DNA of 34,702 nt from Flavobacterium sasangense DSM 21067 (GCF_000686885.1 NZ_JMLU01000031.1:1-34702), one strand, 5' to 3'. Shown: positions 1-8,184, counted from the stretch's first letter. Made by a program: numbers and translations. The notes: a model not told the origin generated them from the letters alone.

Positions 1-61
1 CTACTAATTCTTTTTGTGCAACGTCAATTCCCGCTACTTGCTTTACTACTTTTCTCATCAT
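1..61 (-). CDS. IS110-family transposase, N-terminal fragment (continues off the left edge)
   Basis: Read on the minus strand, a double ATG at 61 and 58 opens a frame with VAGIDVAQKELV after a short basic start. GIDV followed by a K/E-rich stretch is the usual opening of IS110-family transposases. Its Asp would be the first acidic residue of the RuvC-like DEDD domain. Only about 20 residues are inside the window, so completeness cannot be judged. No Shine-Dalgarno is seen, as is usual for this phylum. The roughly 200-nt leader upstream is noteworthy because IS110-group elements encode their guide (bridge) RNA there. A RuvC-fold protein of another family is the main alternative. Confidence 0.72.
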   Translation of the reverse strand, partial: MMRKVVKQVAGIDVAQKELV

Positions 62-130
62 TACTTTTGTTTAAAATTTAATCATAAAGTGATGAATCTT
101 CCTCCGTCTTTTCTCCTGATTGGATATTCT

Positions 131-204
131 GGATATTAAGATTCTCTTAATTCCTTACATTCTGTTCAGACTCTAAAAGATAAAAAGAAATGAGGTAATT
201 TCTT
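131..204 (-). ncRNA. Candidate structured leader (possible bridge RNA) upstream of the IS110-type transposase
   Basis: The interval 62-265 between the transposase ATG and an upstream TAAATTTG box has no ORF and folds locally on the minus strand. One hairpin at 185-204 has 7-bp arms AAGAAAT/ATTTCTT and a 6-nt loop. A second at 131-154 pairs GGAATTAAGA with TCTTAATATCC around a 3-nt loop with one bulge. GGATATT also occurs twice, at 122-128 and 131-137. In the IS110 group the bridge RNA is made from exactly this side of the transposase. That this leader is such an RNA is inference; its true ends and its target- and donor-binding loops were not determined. Confidence 0.4.
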
Positions 205-272
205 ATATTCAATGTGCTTCATAGAGCTATTTGTCATTTAACTTACTCTCATCTCTTTTCACTTTATTAATG

Positions 273-280
273 CAAATTTA
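273..280 (-). promoter_or_regulatory. Candidate -7 box TAAATTTG for the transposase leader
   Basis: The minus strand reads TAAATTTG here, a perfect match to the Bacteroidota TAnnTTTG box. Transcription would start near 266 and give a leader of about 200 nt before the ATG at 61. No convincing -33 TTG at the usual distance was found, which lowers confidence. Confidence 0.4.
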
Positions 281-311
281 AAAATCATAACAACTTATAA
301 ATTAACTTTGC

Positions 312-405
312 AAACATAGGAGTCATATAAGTTTATATATTGGTAAAGCTTATTTCATTAGAAGTGTTTAATAAGTTCATTTAAGCTTAGGTGACTTATA
401 TGTTT
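312..405. repeat. Imperfect inverted repeat with 20-bp arms beside lolD
   Basis: Positions 312-331 and 386-405 are inverted copies matching at 16 of 20 positions. The arms contain the motif CATATAAG/CTTATATG, and related ACTTATA or AAGTTCATTTAAG motifs are scattered from 291 to 402. The element ends 6 bp from the lolD stop codon. It could be a small palindromic intergenic repeat or part of the transcription end of lolD. It does not look like an IS110 end, since those lack terminal inverted repeats. Confidence 0.45.
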
Positions 406-411
406 ATCGAT

Positions 412-1077
412 TTAAATAGTTACAATATTTCCGTCTACCATCGTTAGTTTTCTATCTGCCATGTTGGCTAACTCTTCGTTATGCGTTACAATTACAAAGG
501 TTTGCCCAAATTCATCGCGCAATTTAAAGAACAATTCGTGTAAGTTTTCGGCGGTATGCGTATCTAAATTTCCAGATGGTTCATCGGCAAAAATAACGGC
601 TGGTTTGTTAATTAAAGCTCTTGCAACAGCAACACGTTGTTGTTCTCCACCTGAAAGTTCGCTTGGTTTGTGATGCGTTCTTTCGGCTAAACCTAAATAG
701 GATAATAAACGTTTGGCTTCGGTTTCCACTTCTTTTTTATCGCGATTGGCTATAAATCCTGGAATACAAACATTTTCTAAAGCGGTGAACTCTGGCAACA
801 ATTGGTGAAACTGAAAAATAAAACCTAAATGTTGGTTTCTAAATTTTGAAAGTTCTTTGTCTTTTAAATTCAAAACAGAAGCTCCATTGATTTCTAAAGT
901 AGTATCATTTTGTTTGGCAGGTTCGTCTAAAGTGCCTAAAATTTGAAGTAAAGTCGTTTTTCCAGCGCCCGAAGCACCTACAATTGAAACGATTTCTCCT
1001 TTTTTTATGTGCAAATCCACTCCTTTTAAAACATGAAGTGAATCGTAATATTTATGTAGATTTTTAGCTGTAATCAT
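412..1077 (-). CDS. lolD: ABC transporter ATP-binding protein, LolD/MacB type
   Basis: This 221-residue protein is a complete ABC ATPase of the lipoprotein-release/MacB class. It has Walker A GASGAGKT at 34-41, a Q-loop around FIFQFHQL near 87, the signature [10 protein letters not shown] at 141-150, Walker B VIFADEP at 161-167 and the switch histidine in VTHN at 197-200. In the Lol system LolD powers extraction of outer-membrane lipoproteins from the inner membrane together with LolC/E permeases. No permease gene is adjacent, so the partner must be elsewhere. MacB-like export ATPases share these motifs, so substrate assignment is less certain than the ATPase call. It is divergent from msrA across about 150 bp. 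Confidence 0.85.
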   Translation of the reverse strand: MITAKNLHKYYDSLHVLKGVDLHIKKGEIVSIVGASGAGKTTLLQILGTLDEPAKQNDTTLEINGASVLNLKDKELSKFRNQHLGFIFQFHQLLPEFTALENVCIPGFIANRDKKEVETEAKRLLSYLGLAERTHHKPSELSGGEQQRVAVARALINKPAVIFADEPSGNLDTHTAENLHELFFKLRDEFGQTFVIVTHNEELANMADRKLTMVDGNIVTI

Positions 1078-1178
1078 AACCGAACATTTCTACAAAGAAA
1101 CAAAGATTTTTGACTAATAAAAAAACTATTGTTCATCTATTCACGTATCTCAAATAATAAAGTTAAGTTAAATTAGAT

Positions 1179-1205
1179 TTTGTGTTTAATTTTTTTGTAG
1201 ATTTG
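1179..1205 (+). promoter_or_regulatory. Candidate promoter of msrA-folE
   Basis: TAGATTTG at 1198-1205 matches TAnnTTTG exactly. A TTTG lies at 1179-1182, 15 nt upstream, somewhat closer than the usual 17-23. Transcription would start near 1212, just ahead of the ATG at 1231. Confidence 0.5.
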
Positions 1206-1230
1206 TTAAACAAAATAACCAATAGCATTT

Positions 1231-1884
1231 ATGAGAAATACAATTAAAGGGTTATCAATGGTTTTAAGTTTGATTTTTAGTTCGTGTACGGCTAAAGAAA
1301 AACCAGTAGTAAAAGAAGAATTTAAAGAACCGATTAAAGTAAAAGTGAAAGAAGGTATGGAAGTTGCAACATTTGCTGGAGGCTGTTTTTGGTGTACCGA
1401 AGCGGTTTTCTTGGAAATAAAAGGAGTAGAAAAAGTGGTTTCGGGATATATTGGTGGGAAAACGGTTAATCCAACCTACAAAGATATTTGTACAGGCGAA
1501 ACAGGTCATGCTGAAGCCATTCAAATTACGTTTAATCCAAATGAAGTGGCGTATGAAGATTTATTAGAAGTTTTCTTCGGGACTCACGATCCAACAACAT
1601 TAAATCGTCAAGGAGCTGATGTGGGAACACAATACAGAAGTGAGATTTTCTACCATTCGGAAGCTCAAAAAACAAAAGCGGAAAACTACATTCAATTATT
1701 AGAAAAAGAAAAGTTGTACGACAAAAAGATTGTGACTAAAGTTTCTTCGGCTACGGTATTTTATCCTGCAGAAGATTATCATCAAAATTATTACAATCAA
1801 AATTCAAGTCAAGGCTATTGCCAAATGGTCATTGCACCGAAATTAGAAAAATTGCGCAAATATTATAAATCGAAATTAAAATAG
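1231..1884 (+). CDS. msrA: Peptide-methionine (S)-S-oxide reductase MsrA, predicted lipoprotein
   Basis: MsrA reduces the S-epimer of methionine sulfoxide in oxidised proteins. The hallmark GCFWC lies at 51-55 with catalytic Cys52, and family segments such as the GHAEA region and a late YCQ motif are present. Unlike cytosolic MsrA, the protein starts with a short hydrophobic segment ending in SSC at 17-19, a lipoprotein signal of Bacteroidota type. It is therefore probably anchored in the envelope and repairs periplasmic proteins. The 217 residues are the usual core plus this N-terminal extension. It lies 15 bp upstream of folE, probably in one transcript. Confidence 0.93.
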   Translation: MRNTIKGLSMVLSLIFSSCTAKEKPVVKEEFKEPIKVKVKEGMEVATFAGGCFWCTEAVFLEIKGVEKVVSGYIGGKTVNPTYKDICTGETGHAEAIQITFNPNEVAYEDLLEVFFGTHDPTTLNRQGADVGTQYRSEIFYHSEAQKTKAENYIQLLEKEKLYDKKIVTKVSSATVFYPAEDYHQNYYNQNSSQGYCQMVIAPKLEKLRKYYKSKLK

Positions 1885-1899
1885 AAGGGAAAAATTGCT

Positions 1900-2568
1900 A
1901 TGAACACTACTATTGAAAAAGAAATATTCGACATTATCGGTGATAATCATCAAATGACATCGGTTGAAACGCCGTTACGACCTGATGCTTTTTTTAAATC
2001 AGATGCTGAAAAGATGGAAGTTATTGAACATCATTTTGAAATCATCATGAAAGAATTAGGTTTGGATTTAACCGATGATAGTTTGCAAGGAACACCGCAT
2101 CGTGTAGCAAAAATGTTTGTGCAAGAGATTTTTTCGGGATTGAATCCAGCGAATAAGCCAAAGATTTCAGTTTTTGATAATTCGTATCAATATGATAAAA
2201 TGTTGGTTGAGGCGAATATTAGCTTCAATTCTACTTGCGAACACCACTTTTTACCGATTGTTGGGAAAGCACATATTGGTTACGTTTCTTCTGGAAAAGT
2301 TATCGGTTTGTCAAAACTAAATCGTATTGTGGATTATTATGCAAGACGTCCACAAGTACAGGAGCGTATGATTATGCAAATTTTCAACGAACTAAAATCG
2401 GTTTTAGAAACGGATAATGTTATTGTGGTGATGGAAGCAACGCATTTATGTGTATCAAGTCGTGGCATTAAAGATGAAAGTAGTTATACTTCAACCTTAC
2501 AATATGGTGGCGTTTTCAATCAGAAAGAATTCCGTGACGATTTTTATAAGATGATTCATAAAGAATAG
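1900..2568 (+). CDS. folE: GTP cyclohydrolase I
   Basis: FolE converts GTP to 7,8-dihydroneopterin triphosphate, the first step of tetrahydrofolate synthesis, in the cytoplasm. The zinc and active-site motif CEHHF is at 113-117 and the second zinc cysteine is in HLC at 182-184. The stretch GLSKLNRIVDYYARRPQVQE is the classic FolE core, and the SSRG-type motif follows the second cysteine. The 222-residue length is normal for the type IA enzyme. The start follows the msrA stop by 15 bp, suggesting co-transcription. Confidence 0.96.
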   Translation: MNTTIEKEIFDIIGDNHQMTSVETPLRPDAFFKSDAEKMEVIEHHFEIIMKELGLDLTDDSLQGTPHRVAKMFVQEIFSGLNPANKPKISVFDNSYQYDKMLVEANISFNSTCEHHFLPIVGKAHIGYVSSGKVIGLSKLNRIVDYYARRPQVQERMIMQIFNELKSVLETDNVIVVMEATHLCVSSRGIKDESSYTSTLQYGGVFNQKEFRDDFYKMIHKE

Positions 2569-2622
2569 GTTTTAAATGTCGTATTTGTTTCGTACATTCG
2601 TTAAGGAAATTACGAAATTAAA

Positions 2623-2937
2623 ATGGCACAAGAACCTGTTATAACGTCACCCATTCCGCCAAAAAATAATAAAGGAACGATGCTAGTGCTGAGTTTGTTT
2701 TTTGATGCTATTGGTATGTTAACTTATTTAGTTCCAGTTTTTGGAGAGATTACCGATATATTTTGGGCACCGCTTTCAGCCATTTTGTTAATTATAATGT
2801 TCAAAGGCACAGCAGGAAAGTTAGCAGGTGTTTTTGGATTCATTGAAGAATTACTTCCGTTTGTAGATGTGATTCCGACTTTCACTATAACTTGGTTTTA
2901 CACTTATGTAATAAGAGGAGGAAAAGGACAAGAATAA
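2623..2937 (+). CDS. Small membrane protein of unknown function
   Basis: A 104-residue protein with a Pro- and Asn-rich cytoplasmic start (PIPPKNNKG) is followed by three or so hydrophobic segments around 20-40, 48-62 and 80-98. No catalytic or metal-binding motif is visible. It follows folE by 54 bp in the same direction and converges on the next gene. I recognise it only as the kind of short membrane protein common in Flavobacteriaceae. A reading frame with coherent hydrophobic periodicity and a shared terminator support it as real. Confidence 0.7.
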   Translation: MAQEPVITSPIPPKNNKGTMLVLSLFFDAIGMLTYLVPVFGEITDIFWAPLSAILLIIMFKGTAGKLAGVFGFIEELLPFVDVIPTFTITWFYTYVIRGGKGQE

Positions 2938-2961
2938 AAAAAGAATCAAGGCTTCTTTTTT
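2937..2961. terminator. Bidirectional terminator between convergent genes
   Basis: AAAAAAGAA at 2937-2945 pairs with TTCTTTTTT at 2953-2961 around a 7-nt loop, and T-runs are available on both strands. The loop contains the TGA stop of the minus-strand gene, so the hairpin overlaps its end. Confidence 0.6.
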
Positions 2962-3278
2962 AGTTTTGTGTCAAAATATCTTCCGATAAAACCTAATTTC
3001 ATTCGGTCTAGCATTTTCTTTTCAAACTCCCAAAAGAAAGTGAATTGTCCAAAAATAAAACCAAAAAGAACTAAAAGCACTTGATAAATAGGAAATATTA
3101 AAACCAATCTTAGAATTCGGTACAACCAATGTGGTTGAAAAGTTTCTGGAATACCAATTAAGGATAAAAAAGGTTTTGCCAATTGTAATGAACTAAAGCC
3201 CGTAATAGCAAATACTATAAAAATAATCGTTAATTGCCAGTTTGAAGTTACATTCCAGCGTTCTTTAAGTTTCTTCAT
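2946..3278 (-). CDS. Conserved small membrane protein (resembles DUF6787)
   Basis: This 110-residue protein has a basic N-terminus with the phrase WNVTSNWQL, two long hydrophobic segments (about 17-42 and 52-85) and a Lys-rich C-terminus. From memory it resembles the flavobacterial DUF6787 family, whose function is unknown. It begins only 3 bp after the upstream lipoprotein gene ends, so the two are very likely co-transcribed and translationally linked. Its last codons lie in the stem of the shared terminator. Inner-membrane location is inferred from hydrophobicity. Confidence 0.72.
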   Translation of the reverse strand: MKKLKERWNVTSNWQLTIIFIVFAITGFSSLQLAKPFLSLIGIPETFQPHWLYRILRLVLIFPIYQVLLVLFGFIFGQFTFFWEFEKKMLDRMKLGFIGRYFDTKLKKKP

Positions 3279-3281
3279 AAA

Positions 3282-3713
3282 CTATATTCTTGGTACAAAA
3301 CCACCTAATTGTTGTTTGTTGGTAAGTTGGAAATAGACTAAGTAATTGTAAATCATATAATTTACTTCAAATCCATAATCAATTCCAGCTTGGTAATTAA
3401 TTGTCATTTCATATAAATTTGGATTGTACTGAGAAGGTAACATGGCTCTTCTATTCCATTCTAATACCCAAATTCTATTTCTTGCTTCTAAATAAGATTG
3501 TGTGTAATAATTTCTTGGTCTAGCATAACTATTGAACCAAGAAGTGAATCCACCATCAATAATAACAACGTCATATTCAATTTCTTCGTTAGATATACGA
3601 ATAGTATCGCTTTCAAGCTTTGGTTTGTCTTCAAAAGTTTTTTGATTTTTTGAAGAATTACAAGCCATGAGCACTGAAAAAATTGTAAAAAATAGTACAA
3701 TAATTGATTTCAT
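3282..3713 (-). CDS. Predicted lipoprotein (resembles DUF6146)
   Basis: The first 18 residues are a signal peptide ending in a lipobox (LMAC, Cys18). Downstream is a compact domain rich in Tyr, Asn and Arg, with phrases such as RNRIWVLEWNRRA and a GIDYG motif that I recall from the DUF6146 family of Bacteroidota. No catalytic residues are evident. It is transcribed together with the membrane protein that follows after 3 bp, so the pair may work together at the envelope. Function is unknown. Confidence 0.72.
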   Translation of the reverse strand: MKSIIVLFFTIFSVLMACNSSKNQKTFEDKPKLESDTIRISNEEIEYDVVIIDGGFTSWFNSYARPRNYYTQSYLEARNRIWVLEWNRRAMLPSQYNPNLYEMTINYQAGIDYGFEVNYMIYNYLVYFQLTNKQQLGGFVPRI

Positions 3714-3739
3714 AACTTATGTTATTTAGAAAGTATAAA

Positions 3740-3773
3740 GATAAAAAAAAGCACCGACATAAGTCGATGCTTT
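3740..3773 (-). terminator. Rho-independent terminator of the gene at 3794-4348
   Basis: On the minus strand AAAGCA-x-CGAC pairs with GTCG-x-TGCTTT (3748-3758 with 3763-3773, one mismatch, ATAA-type loop), followed by a run of eight T. Confidence 0.85.
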
Positions 3774-3793
3774 AAAATATTTATAATGAAATT

Positions 3794-4348
3794 TTATTTG
3801 CCAAAAAGTTTTCCAAGTAAACCTCCTAAACCACCTTTTTTTGTAACGGCTGCCATAGCATCTCCCATATCTACTTTTCCATCATTATTTTGATCTAAGC
3901 CAAATTGTCCTCCGTATTTAGAAACAGCATCCATTAATCCACCACCGTTTCCTCCAGAAATAGCACTTACTAAATCGCTCATATTAAATCCAGGTTGGTT
4001 CGGATCTTTAGCTTTATTAACTAATCCTCCCAAAATTTGTGGAATTAATCCAGAAGCAACACTTCCGGCAGCATCAGATGATAAACCGAATTTTTCTCCT
4101 AAGTTTCCAGTTACTTTTTCAGTCAATTGTTGAACTACTGGGTTGTTGCCATCAATAGAAGTTTTACCACTTAACATTCCAGTTAAATCGTTAATGTTTC
4201 CACTTGCAACTATATCCTGTAAACCTGAAAGGATAGAACCTCCGGCTTCTTGCATTACAGCATCATTTTGTTCATTTGGAACCGCTGGATTGTTTACTAC
4301 AGCATCGCCGCCAAATTGTTTTACTAATTCTGAGAGTTGATCAAACAT
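3794..4348 (-). CDS. DUF937-like protein with one EF-hand-type calcium loop
   Basis: A 184-residue Gly-, Asn- and Ala-rich protein with repeated helical segments (for example SGLIPQILGGLV) of the DUF937/YidB kind. Near the C-terminus, residues 152-163 read DQNNDGKVDMGD. This has Asp, Asn, Asp, Asp and Asp at positions 1, 3, 5, 9 and 12 of an EF-hand or dockerin loop. No signal peptide is seen, so it is probably cytoplasmic. It is monocistronic, with its own terminator downstream and serA just upstream in the same direction. The molecular role is unknown; calcium binding is inferred from the loop alone. Confidence 0.7.
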   Translation of the reverse strand: MFDQLSELVKQFGGDAVVNNPAVPNEQNDAVMQEAGGSILSGLQDIVASGNINDLTGMLSGKTSIDGNNPVVQQLTEKVTGNLGEKFGLSSDAAGSVASGLIPQILGGLVNKAKDPNQPGFNMSDLVSAISGGNGGGLMDAVSKYGGQFGLDQNNDGKVDMGDAMAAVTKKGGLGGLLGKLFGK

Positions 4349-4386
4349 AATTTTATAGTTTTTGTTCAGTTAAAGATAATAAAATT

Positions 4387-5343
4387 TTAATTATTTTTCA
4401 ATAAGCTGATGATCTGCTCAGCAAGTTCTGTGCCAATTCTATCTTGAGCTTCTTCTGTAGCTGCTCCAATATGAGGAGTTAATGAAATTTTTGGGTGCAT
4501 TAAAATTTGAATTTCTGGTGTAGGTTCTTTTTCAAAAACATCTAAGCCTGCAAATAATACTTTTCCTTCATCTAAAGCCTCAATTAAAGCTACTTCATTA
4601 ATTACACCGCCACGAGCACAATTTACGATTCCTACATTTTCTTTCATTAACTGGAATTCGGCTTTGTCAATTACATAGCCATCTTGTGCAGGAACGTGTA
4701 ATGTGATAAAATCAGAATGCTTAAAGATATCTTCTAAAGATTCGGTAACAATTTCAACATTAATAAATTGTCCATTGTAGAAATCCACACGAATTACCGC
4801 TTCATTAACATATTTATCGGCAGCAATTACCTTCATTCCTAATCCTAAAGCCATTTTTGCAACTGCTTGACCAATACGACCAAAACCAATAATTCCTAAT
4901 GTTTTTCCTCGTAGTTCAATTCCGTTGGCATAGGCTTTTTTCAATCCGTCAAAATTGGTATCACCTTCTAAAGGCATATTTCGGTTTGCATCATGTAAAA
5001 AACGAACTCCTGTAAACAAATGTGCAAAAACCAATTCCGCTACACTTTCAGAAGATGAAGCTGGCGTATTAATTACATGTAAACCTTTTTCGCGAGCATA
5101 AGCTACATCAATGTTATCCATTCCAACACCACCACGACCAATAATTTTTAATCCTGGACAAGCATCGATAATATCTTTACGAACTTTTGTTGCACTACGA
5201 ACCAAAATTACTTTTACATCGTGTGTGTTGATAAAGTTGGCCACTTGTTCTTGTGCTACTTTGGTTGTGATAACTTCAAAACCACCTTTTTCTAAAGCTT
5301 TAATTCCGCTTTTTGAAATTCCGTCGTTTGCTAAAACTTTCAT
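4387..5343 (-). CDS. serA: D-3-phosphoglycerate dehydrogenase, short form
   Basis: This enzyme oxidises 3-phosphoglycerate to 3-phosphohydroxypyruvate, the first step of serine synthesis. The NAD-binding motif GFGRIG is at 153-158. The D-2-hydroxyacid dehydrogenase catalytic triad is visible as Arg244 (NCARGG), Glu273 (EKEP) and His291 (TPHIGA). At 318 residues it lacks a C-terminal ACT domain, so the serine feedback control of the E. coli type is probably absent. The phosphoserine aminotransferase gene lies 49 bp upstream in the same direction, which favours SerA over other hydroxyacid dehydrogenases. Confidence 0.9.
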   Translation of the reverse strand: MKVLANDGISKSGIKALEKGGFEVITTKVAQEQVANFINTHDVKVILVRSATKVRKDIIDACPGLKIIGRGGVGMDNIDVAYAREKGLHVINTPASSSESVAELVFAHLFTGVRFLHDANRNMPLEGDTNFDGLKKAYANGIELRGKTLGIIGFGRIGQAVAKMALGLGMKVIAADKYVNEAVIRVDFYNGQFINVEIVTESLEDIFKHSDFITLHVPAQDGYVIDKAEFQLMKENVGIVNCARGGVINEVALIEALDEGKVLFAGLDVFEKEPTPEIQILMHPKISLTPHIGAATEEAQDRIGTELAEQIISLLKNN

Positions 5344-5392
5344 TTTATTTTTATTTTTTTATGCTAGTTACTATTTCACTAGTTGCTAATTA

Positions 5393-6463
5393 CTAAATTT
5401 TATTTTCTAATTCTTTCATTACATCAACCAAAACCTGAACGCTTTCTAACGGCAAAGCATTATACATCGAAGCTCTATATCCACCAACCGAACGATGTCC
5501 AGCTAAACCAGAAATTCCTGCTGCTTTCCACATAGCATCAAATTTTTCTTGATGTGCTTCATCATTTAATAAGAATGTAACATTCATATTACTTCTGTCT
5601 TCTTTAGTAGCCGTTCCTTTGAATAATGGATTTCTGTCGATTTCGTTGTAAAGTAAATTTGCTTTTGCTTCGTTGATTTTTTCGATTGCTGCAATTCCAC
5701 CTAATTTTTTCAACCATTGTAAAGTTAAAAGTGATGCATAAACTGGAAATACGGGTGGCGTATTGTACATACTTTCTTTTGAAACATGTTGTTGGTAATC
5801 TAACATGCTTGGAATTGTTCTTCCTGTTTTTCCTAAGATTTCAGTTTTTACCACTACTAACGTTGCACCAGCTGGACCCATATTTTTTTGGGCTCCGGCA
5901 TAGATTAAATCAAATTTTGAAAAATCTAATACACGCGAAAAAATATCTGAACTCATATCACATACTAAAGGCATATTTACTTCTGGAAAAGATTTCATTT
6001 GGGTTCCAAAAATAGTATTGTTACTAGTGCAGTGAAAATAATCTGCATCAGATGGAATAGTATATCCTTTTGGAATATGATTGTAATTTTCTGGTTTTGA
6101 TGAAGCTACAACTACGGTTTCTCCAAAATGTTTGGCTTCTTTAATAGCGCCACTTGCCCAAGTTCCAGTATCTAAATAAGCGGCTTTTCCGTCAACTTTC
6201 ATTAAGTTGAAAGGCACCATTAAAAATTCTAAACTGGCACCACCGCCTAAAAATAATACTTCGTATCCTTTTCCTTCCAAGTTTAAAAGTTCTAAAACTA
6301 AAGCTCTAGCTTCTTCCATAACGGCTACGAAATCTTTACTGCGGTGTGAAATTTCTAAAATAGATAATCCTGAGTTGTTAAAATCTAAAATAGCTTGTGC
6401 TGATTTTTCGAATACTTCTTGCGGAAGTATGCATGGACCTGCACTGTAGTTGTGTTTTTTCAT
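5393..6463 (-). CDS. serC: Phosphoserine aminotransferase
   Basis: SerC transfers an amino group from glutamate to phosphohydroxypyruvate, the second step of serine synthesis. Its 356 residues match the family. The N-terminal SAGP motif is at 7-10, a GGGAS phosphate-binding segment at 73-77, and the PLP-binding Lys193 lies in AGAQKNMGPAG. The late HRSVGGYRASMYNA segment is typical. It precedes serA in the same direction, forming a two-gene serine unit. The 140 bp upstream carries GAAATTTG near 6490, a one-mismatch TAnnTTTG box. Confidence 0.96.
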   Translation of the reverse strand: MKKHNYSAGPCILPQEVFEKSAQAILDFNNSGLSILEISHRSKDFVAVMEEARALVLELLNLEGKGYEVLFLGGGASLEFLMVPFNLMKVDGKAAYLDTGTWASGAIKEAKHFGETVVVASSKPENYNHIPKGYTIPSDADYFHCTSNNTIFGTQMKSFPEVNMPLVCDMSSDIFSRVLDFSKFDLIYAGAQKNMGPAGATLVVVKTEILGKTGRTIPSMLDYQQHVSKESMYNTPPVFPVYASLLTLQWLKKLGGIAAIEKINEAKANLLYNEIDRNPLFKGTATKEDRSNMNVTFLLNDEAHQEKFDAMWKAAGISGLAGHRSVGGYRASMYNALPLESVQVLVDVMKELENKI

Positions 6464-6603
6464 TGTAGATGTAGTTATTTATTTAAAGGTCAAATTTCGG
6501 AAATCTTAAATAAAAAATAAGACTAAATACTACAATAATTATGAGATGTTATTAACAAAAACGATTTAGTTAAAATTTTTTTGTAAAAATTATAAATTAA
6601 TAA

Positions 6604-7086
6604 TTATTTGTTGTTTTTTTTATTAAATGAGTAAAGATTGTTTTTGAAAGCAAAAAAATCATCTTTAGTTTTTTCTAAATGTCGAATTTGAATTTTTTTA
6701 CCCGAAATTGTAGTTATAATTAAACTTTCACCAAGTTCACTTCCATATCCAATACTGGTTATTGCGGTTGATTGTATACGATCTATTTCACTCCAATCTA
6801 AGTTTATTGCTTCATTATCAGTTATAATGTCGGTTTTAATCCATTTCATATTTAAACCGCTTTCAGATAGCGTCCATTCCATAATACCTTCGCCCGTTCT
6901 TTTATTTAAATAGTAAAATAGTGGCAGAAATAGGATAAGGAATAAAACTAAAAAGAGGAATAATCCAAGCTTATCTAGTTTTATAAAATTATTTAATGTG
7001 AATACAGAAATTCCATAAAGTAAAAAGAATACAATAAACCAAAAATTTTCAATTGTTCTAGATGCTGTTTTTACAACAAATTTCAT
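6604..7086 (-). CDS. Two-TM protein with PH-like domain (YcxB-type)
   Basis: This 160-residue protein has two hydrophobic segments at about 14-31 and 40-58 and a soluble C-terminal half of beta-strand character (WTLSESGLNMKW and following). That layout is typical of YcxB-like membrane proteins, whose function is not established. Its ATG overlaps the stop codon of the acyl-CoA reductase gene by 4 bp (ATGA), a clear sign of translational coupling. The family name is given from layout and is not certain. Confidence 0.65.
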   Translation of the reverse strand: MKFVVKTASRTIENFWFIVFFLLYGISVFTLNNFIKLDKLGLFLFLVLFLILFLPLFYYLNKRTGEGIMEWTLSESGLNMKWIKTDIITDNEAINLDWSEIDRIQSTAITSIGYGSELGESLIITTISGKKIQIRHLEKTKDDFFAFKNNLYSFNKKNNK

Positions 7087-8144
7087 TTCAAACTAATTAA
7101 AAATGCCAAAGTATCTACATTATCTGCATAATCCCAAAGTTTTGGTTGTTGGGTTTGACCAAAAGCTACTGAATTAGGAATCAAATCTTTAGATACAATA
7201 CACTGAATTTGCTCAGTATCAGTATGTAATCGAGTTTTGATTTCTTCTAAGTCATCATAAAATTCATAAAACACAGAAGAAATAGGAGAGGCGTAGCTTA
7301 CATCTTCTTTAATTGTTAAAAACTCGTTGTCTAATAATTGAAAATTACTCATTAAGAAAACAGCTTTGTTATAATCGTAATTATTGGCGTATTTTTCGTA
7401 GTGAATCACATCGCGATATTCGTACATTGCTTTAAAGAAGGCTTCAAAATTATACCCTTTTGGAACAAAAAGTTTAGAAACATTTCTGCATCCCAAACCA
7501 AAATATCTAAAAATATCTTCTCCTAAACCCACTAAATCTTCATGCGATTCCGTTCCATTTAATACAGCAACCGAATTTCTATTTTTGCGAATGATGCTTG
7601 GTTTGTCTTTGAAATAATATTCGAAATAGCGAGCTGTATTGTTGCTTCCAGTAGCAATTACGGCATCAAAACCTTCTAGTTTGCCTTCAACAAAGGTTAT
7701 TTTTGAGTTAAGTTTGGGTTCAATGGCAATCAAATAATTTGCTAAAAATTTTAATAAATGTTGGTCGTTTGATGAGGTTTTTACCAATACATCATGACCC
7801 GAAATCAAAACCGAAAGAAAATCATGAAAACCTACTAACGGAATGTTTCCAGCTAAAATTAAGCCTACTTTTTTAGGTTCAATTTTTGAGAAATCGTAGT
7901 TCGAAAGCCAATGATTTAGGTTCTCTTCCGTTAAGGCTTTGGCCCAAGATTGAATGCTATGTAAAACTTGTTCCGGAGTAAACCAACCGTTGTGCGATTG
8001 CGAAAGTTCAATTAAAGAGGCAAAGTCATCAAAGAACAAATCGTTATGTAAAACCGATGCCGATTTAACGTTTCCTTCTTCAGAAAATTGACGTAAGAAA
8101 TTCCCTAATTCAACAAAACTCGATTTTATTTCAATTTGTAACAT
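7083..8144 (-). CDS. Acyl-CoA reductase (LuxC-like aldehyde dehydrogenase fold)
   Basis: The 353-residue protein fits the LuxC family, NADPH-dependent reductases of fatty acyl groups to aldehydes. Visible motifs are an AGNIPLVGFHD segment at 98-108, an ATGSNNTARYFEYYF segment around 164-178, a KNRNSVAVL segment, and the probable nucleophile Cys219 in GLGCRNVSK. No luminescence genes are nearby, so the substrate is unknown. The gene is divergent from a two-cluster ferredoxin and upstream of serC and serA, an order I recall as common in flavobacteria. Acyl-CoA reduction is taken from the family, not shown here. Confidence 0.85.
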   Translation of the reverse strand: MLQIEIKSSFVELGNFLRQFSEEGNVKSASVLHNDLFFDDFASLIELSQSHNGWFTPEQVLHSIQSWAKALTEENLNHWLSNYDFSKIEPKKVGLILAGNIPLVGFHDFLSVLISGHDVLVKTSSNDQHLLKFLANYLIAIEPKLNSKITFVEGKLEGFDAVIATGSNNTARYFEYYFKDKPSIIRKNRNSVAVLNGTESHEDLVGLGEDIFRYFGLGCRNVSKLFVPKGYNFEAFFKAMYEYRDVIHYEKYANNYDYNKAVFLMSNFQLLDNEFLTIKEDVSYASPISSVFYEFYDDLEEIKTRLHTDTEQIQCIVSKDLIPNSVAFGQTQQPKLWDYADNVDTLAFLISLK

Positions 8145-8151
8145 TTGTAAC

Positions 8152-8182
8152 TTGTTTATATTTAGTATACGTTGTATTTTTG
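8152..8182 (+). promoter_or_regulatory. Promoter of the ferredoxin gene
   Basis: TTG at 8152-8154, a 20-nt spacer and TATTTTTG at 8175-8182 make a good Bacteroidota promoter. The start would be near 8189, leaving a leader of about 90 nt. It overlaps the divergent promoter. Confidence 0.7.
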
Positions 8183-8184
8183 CA

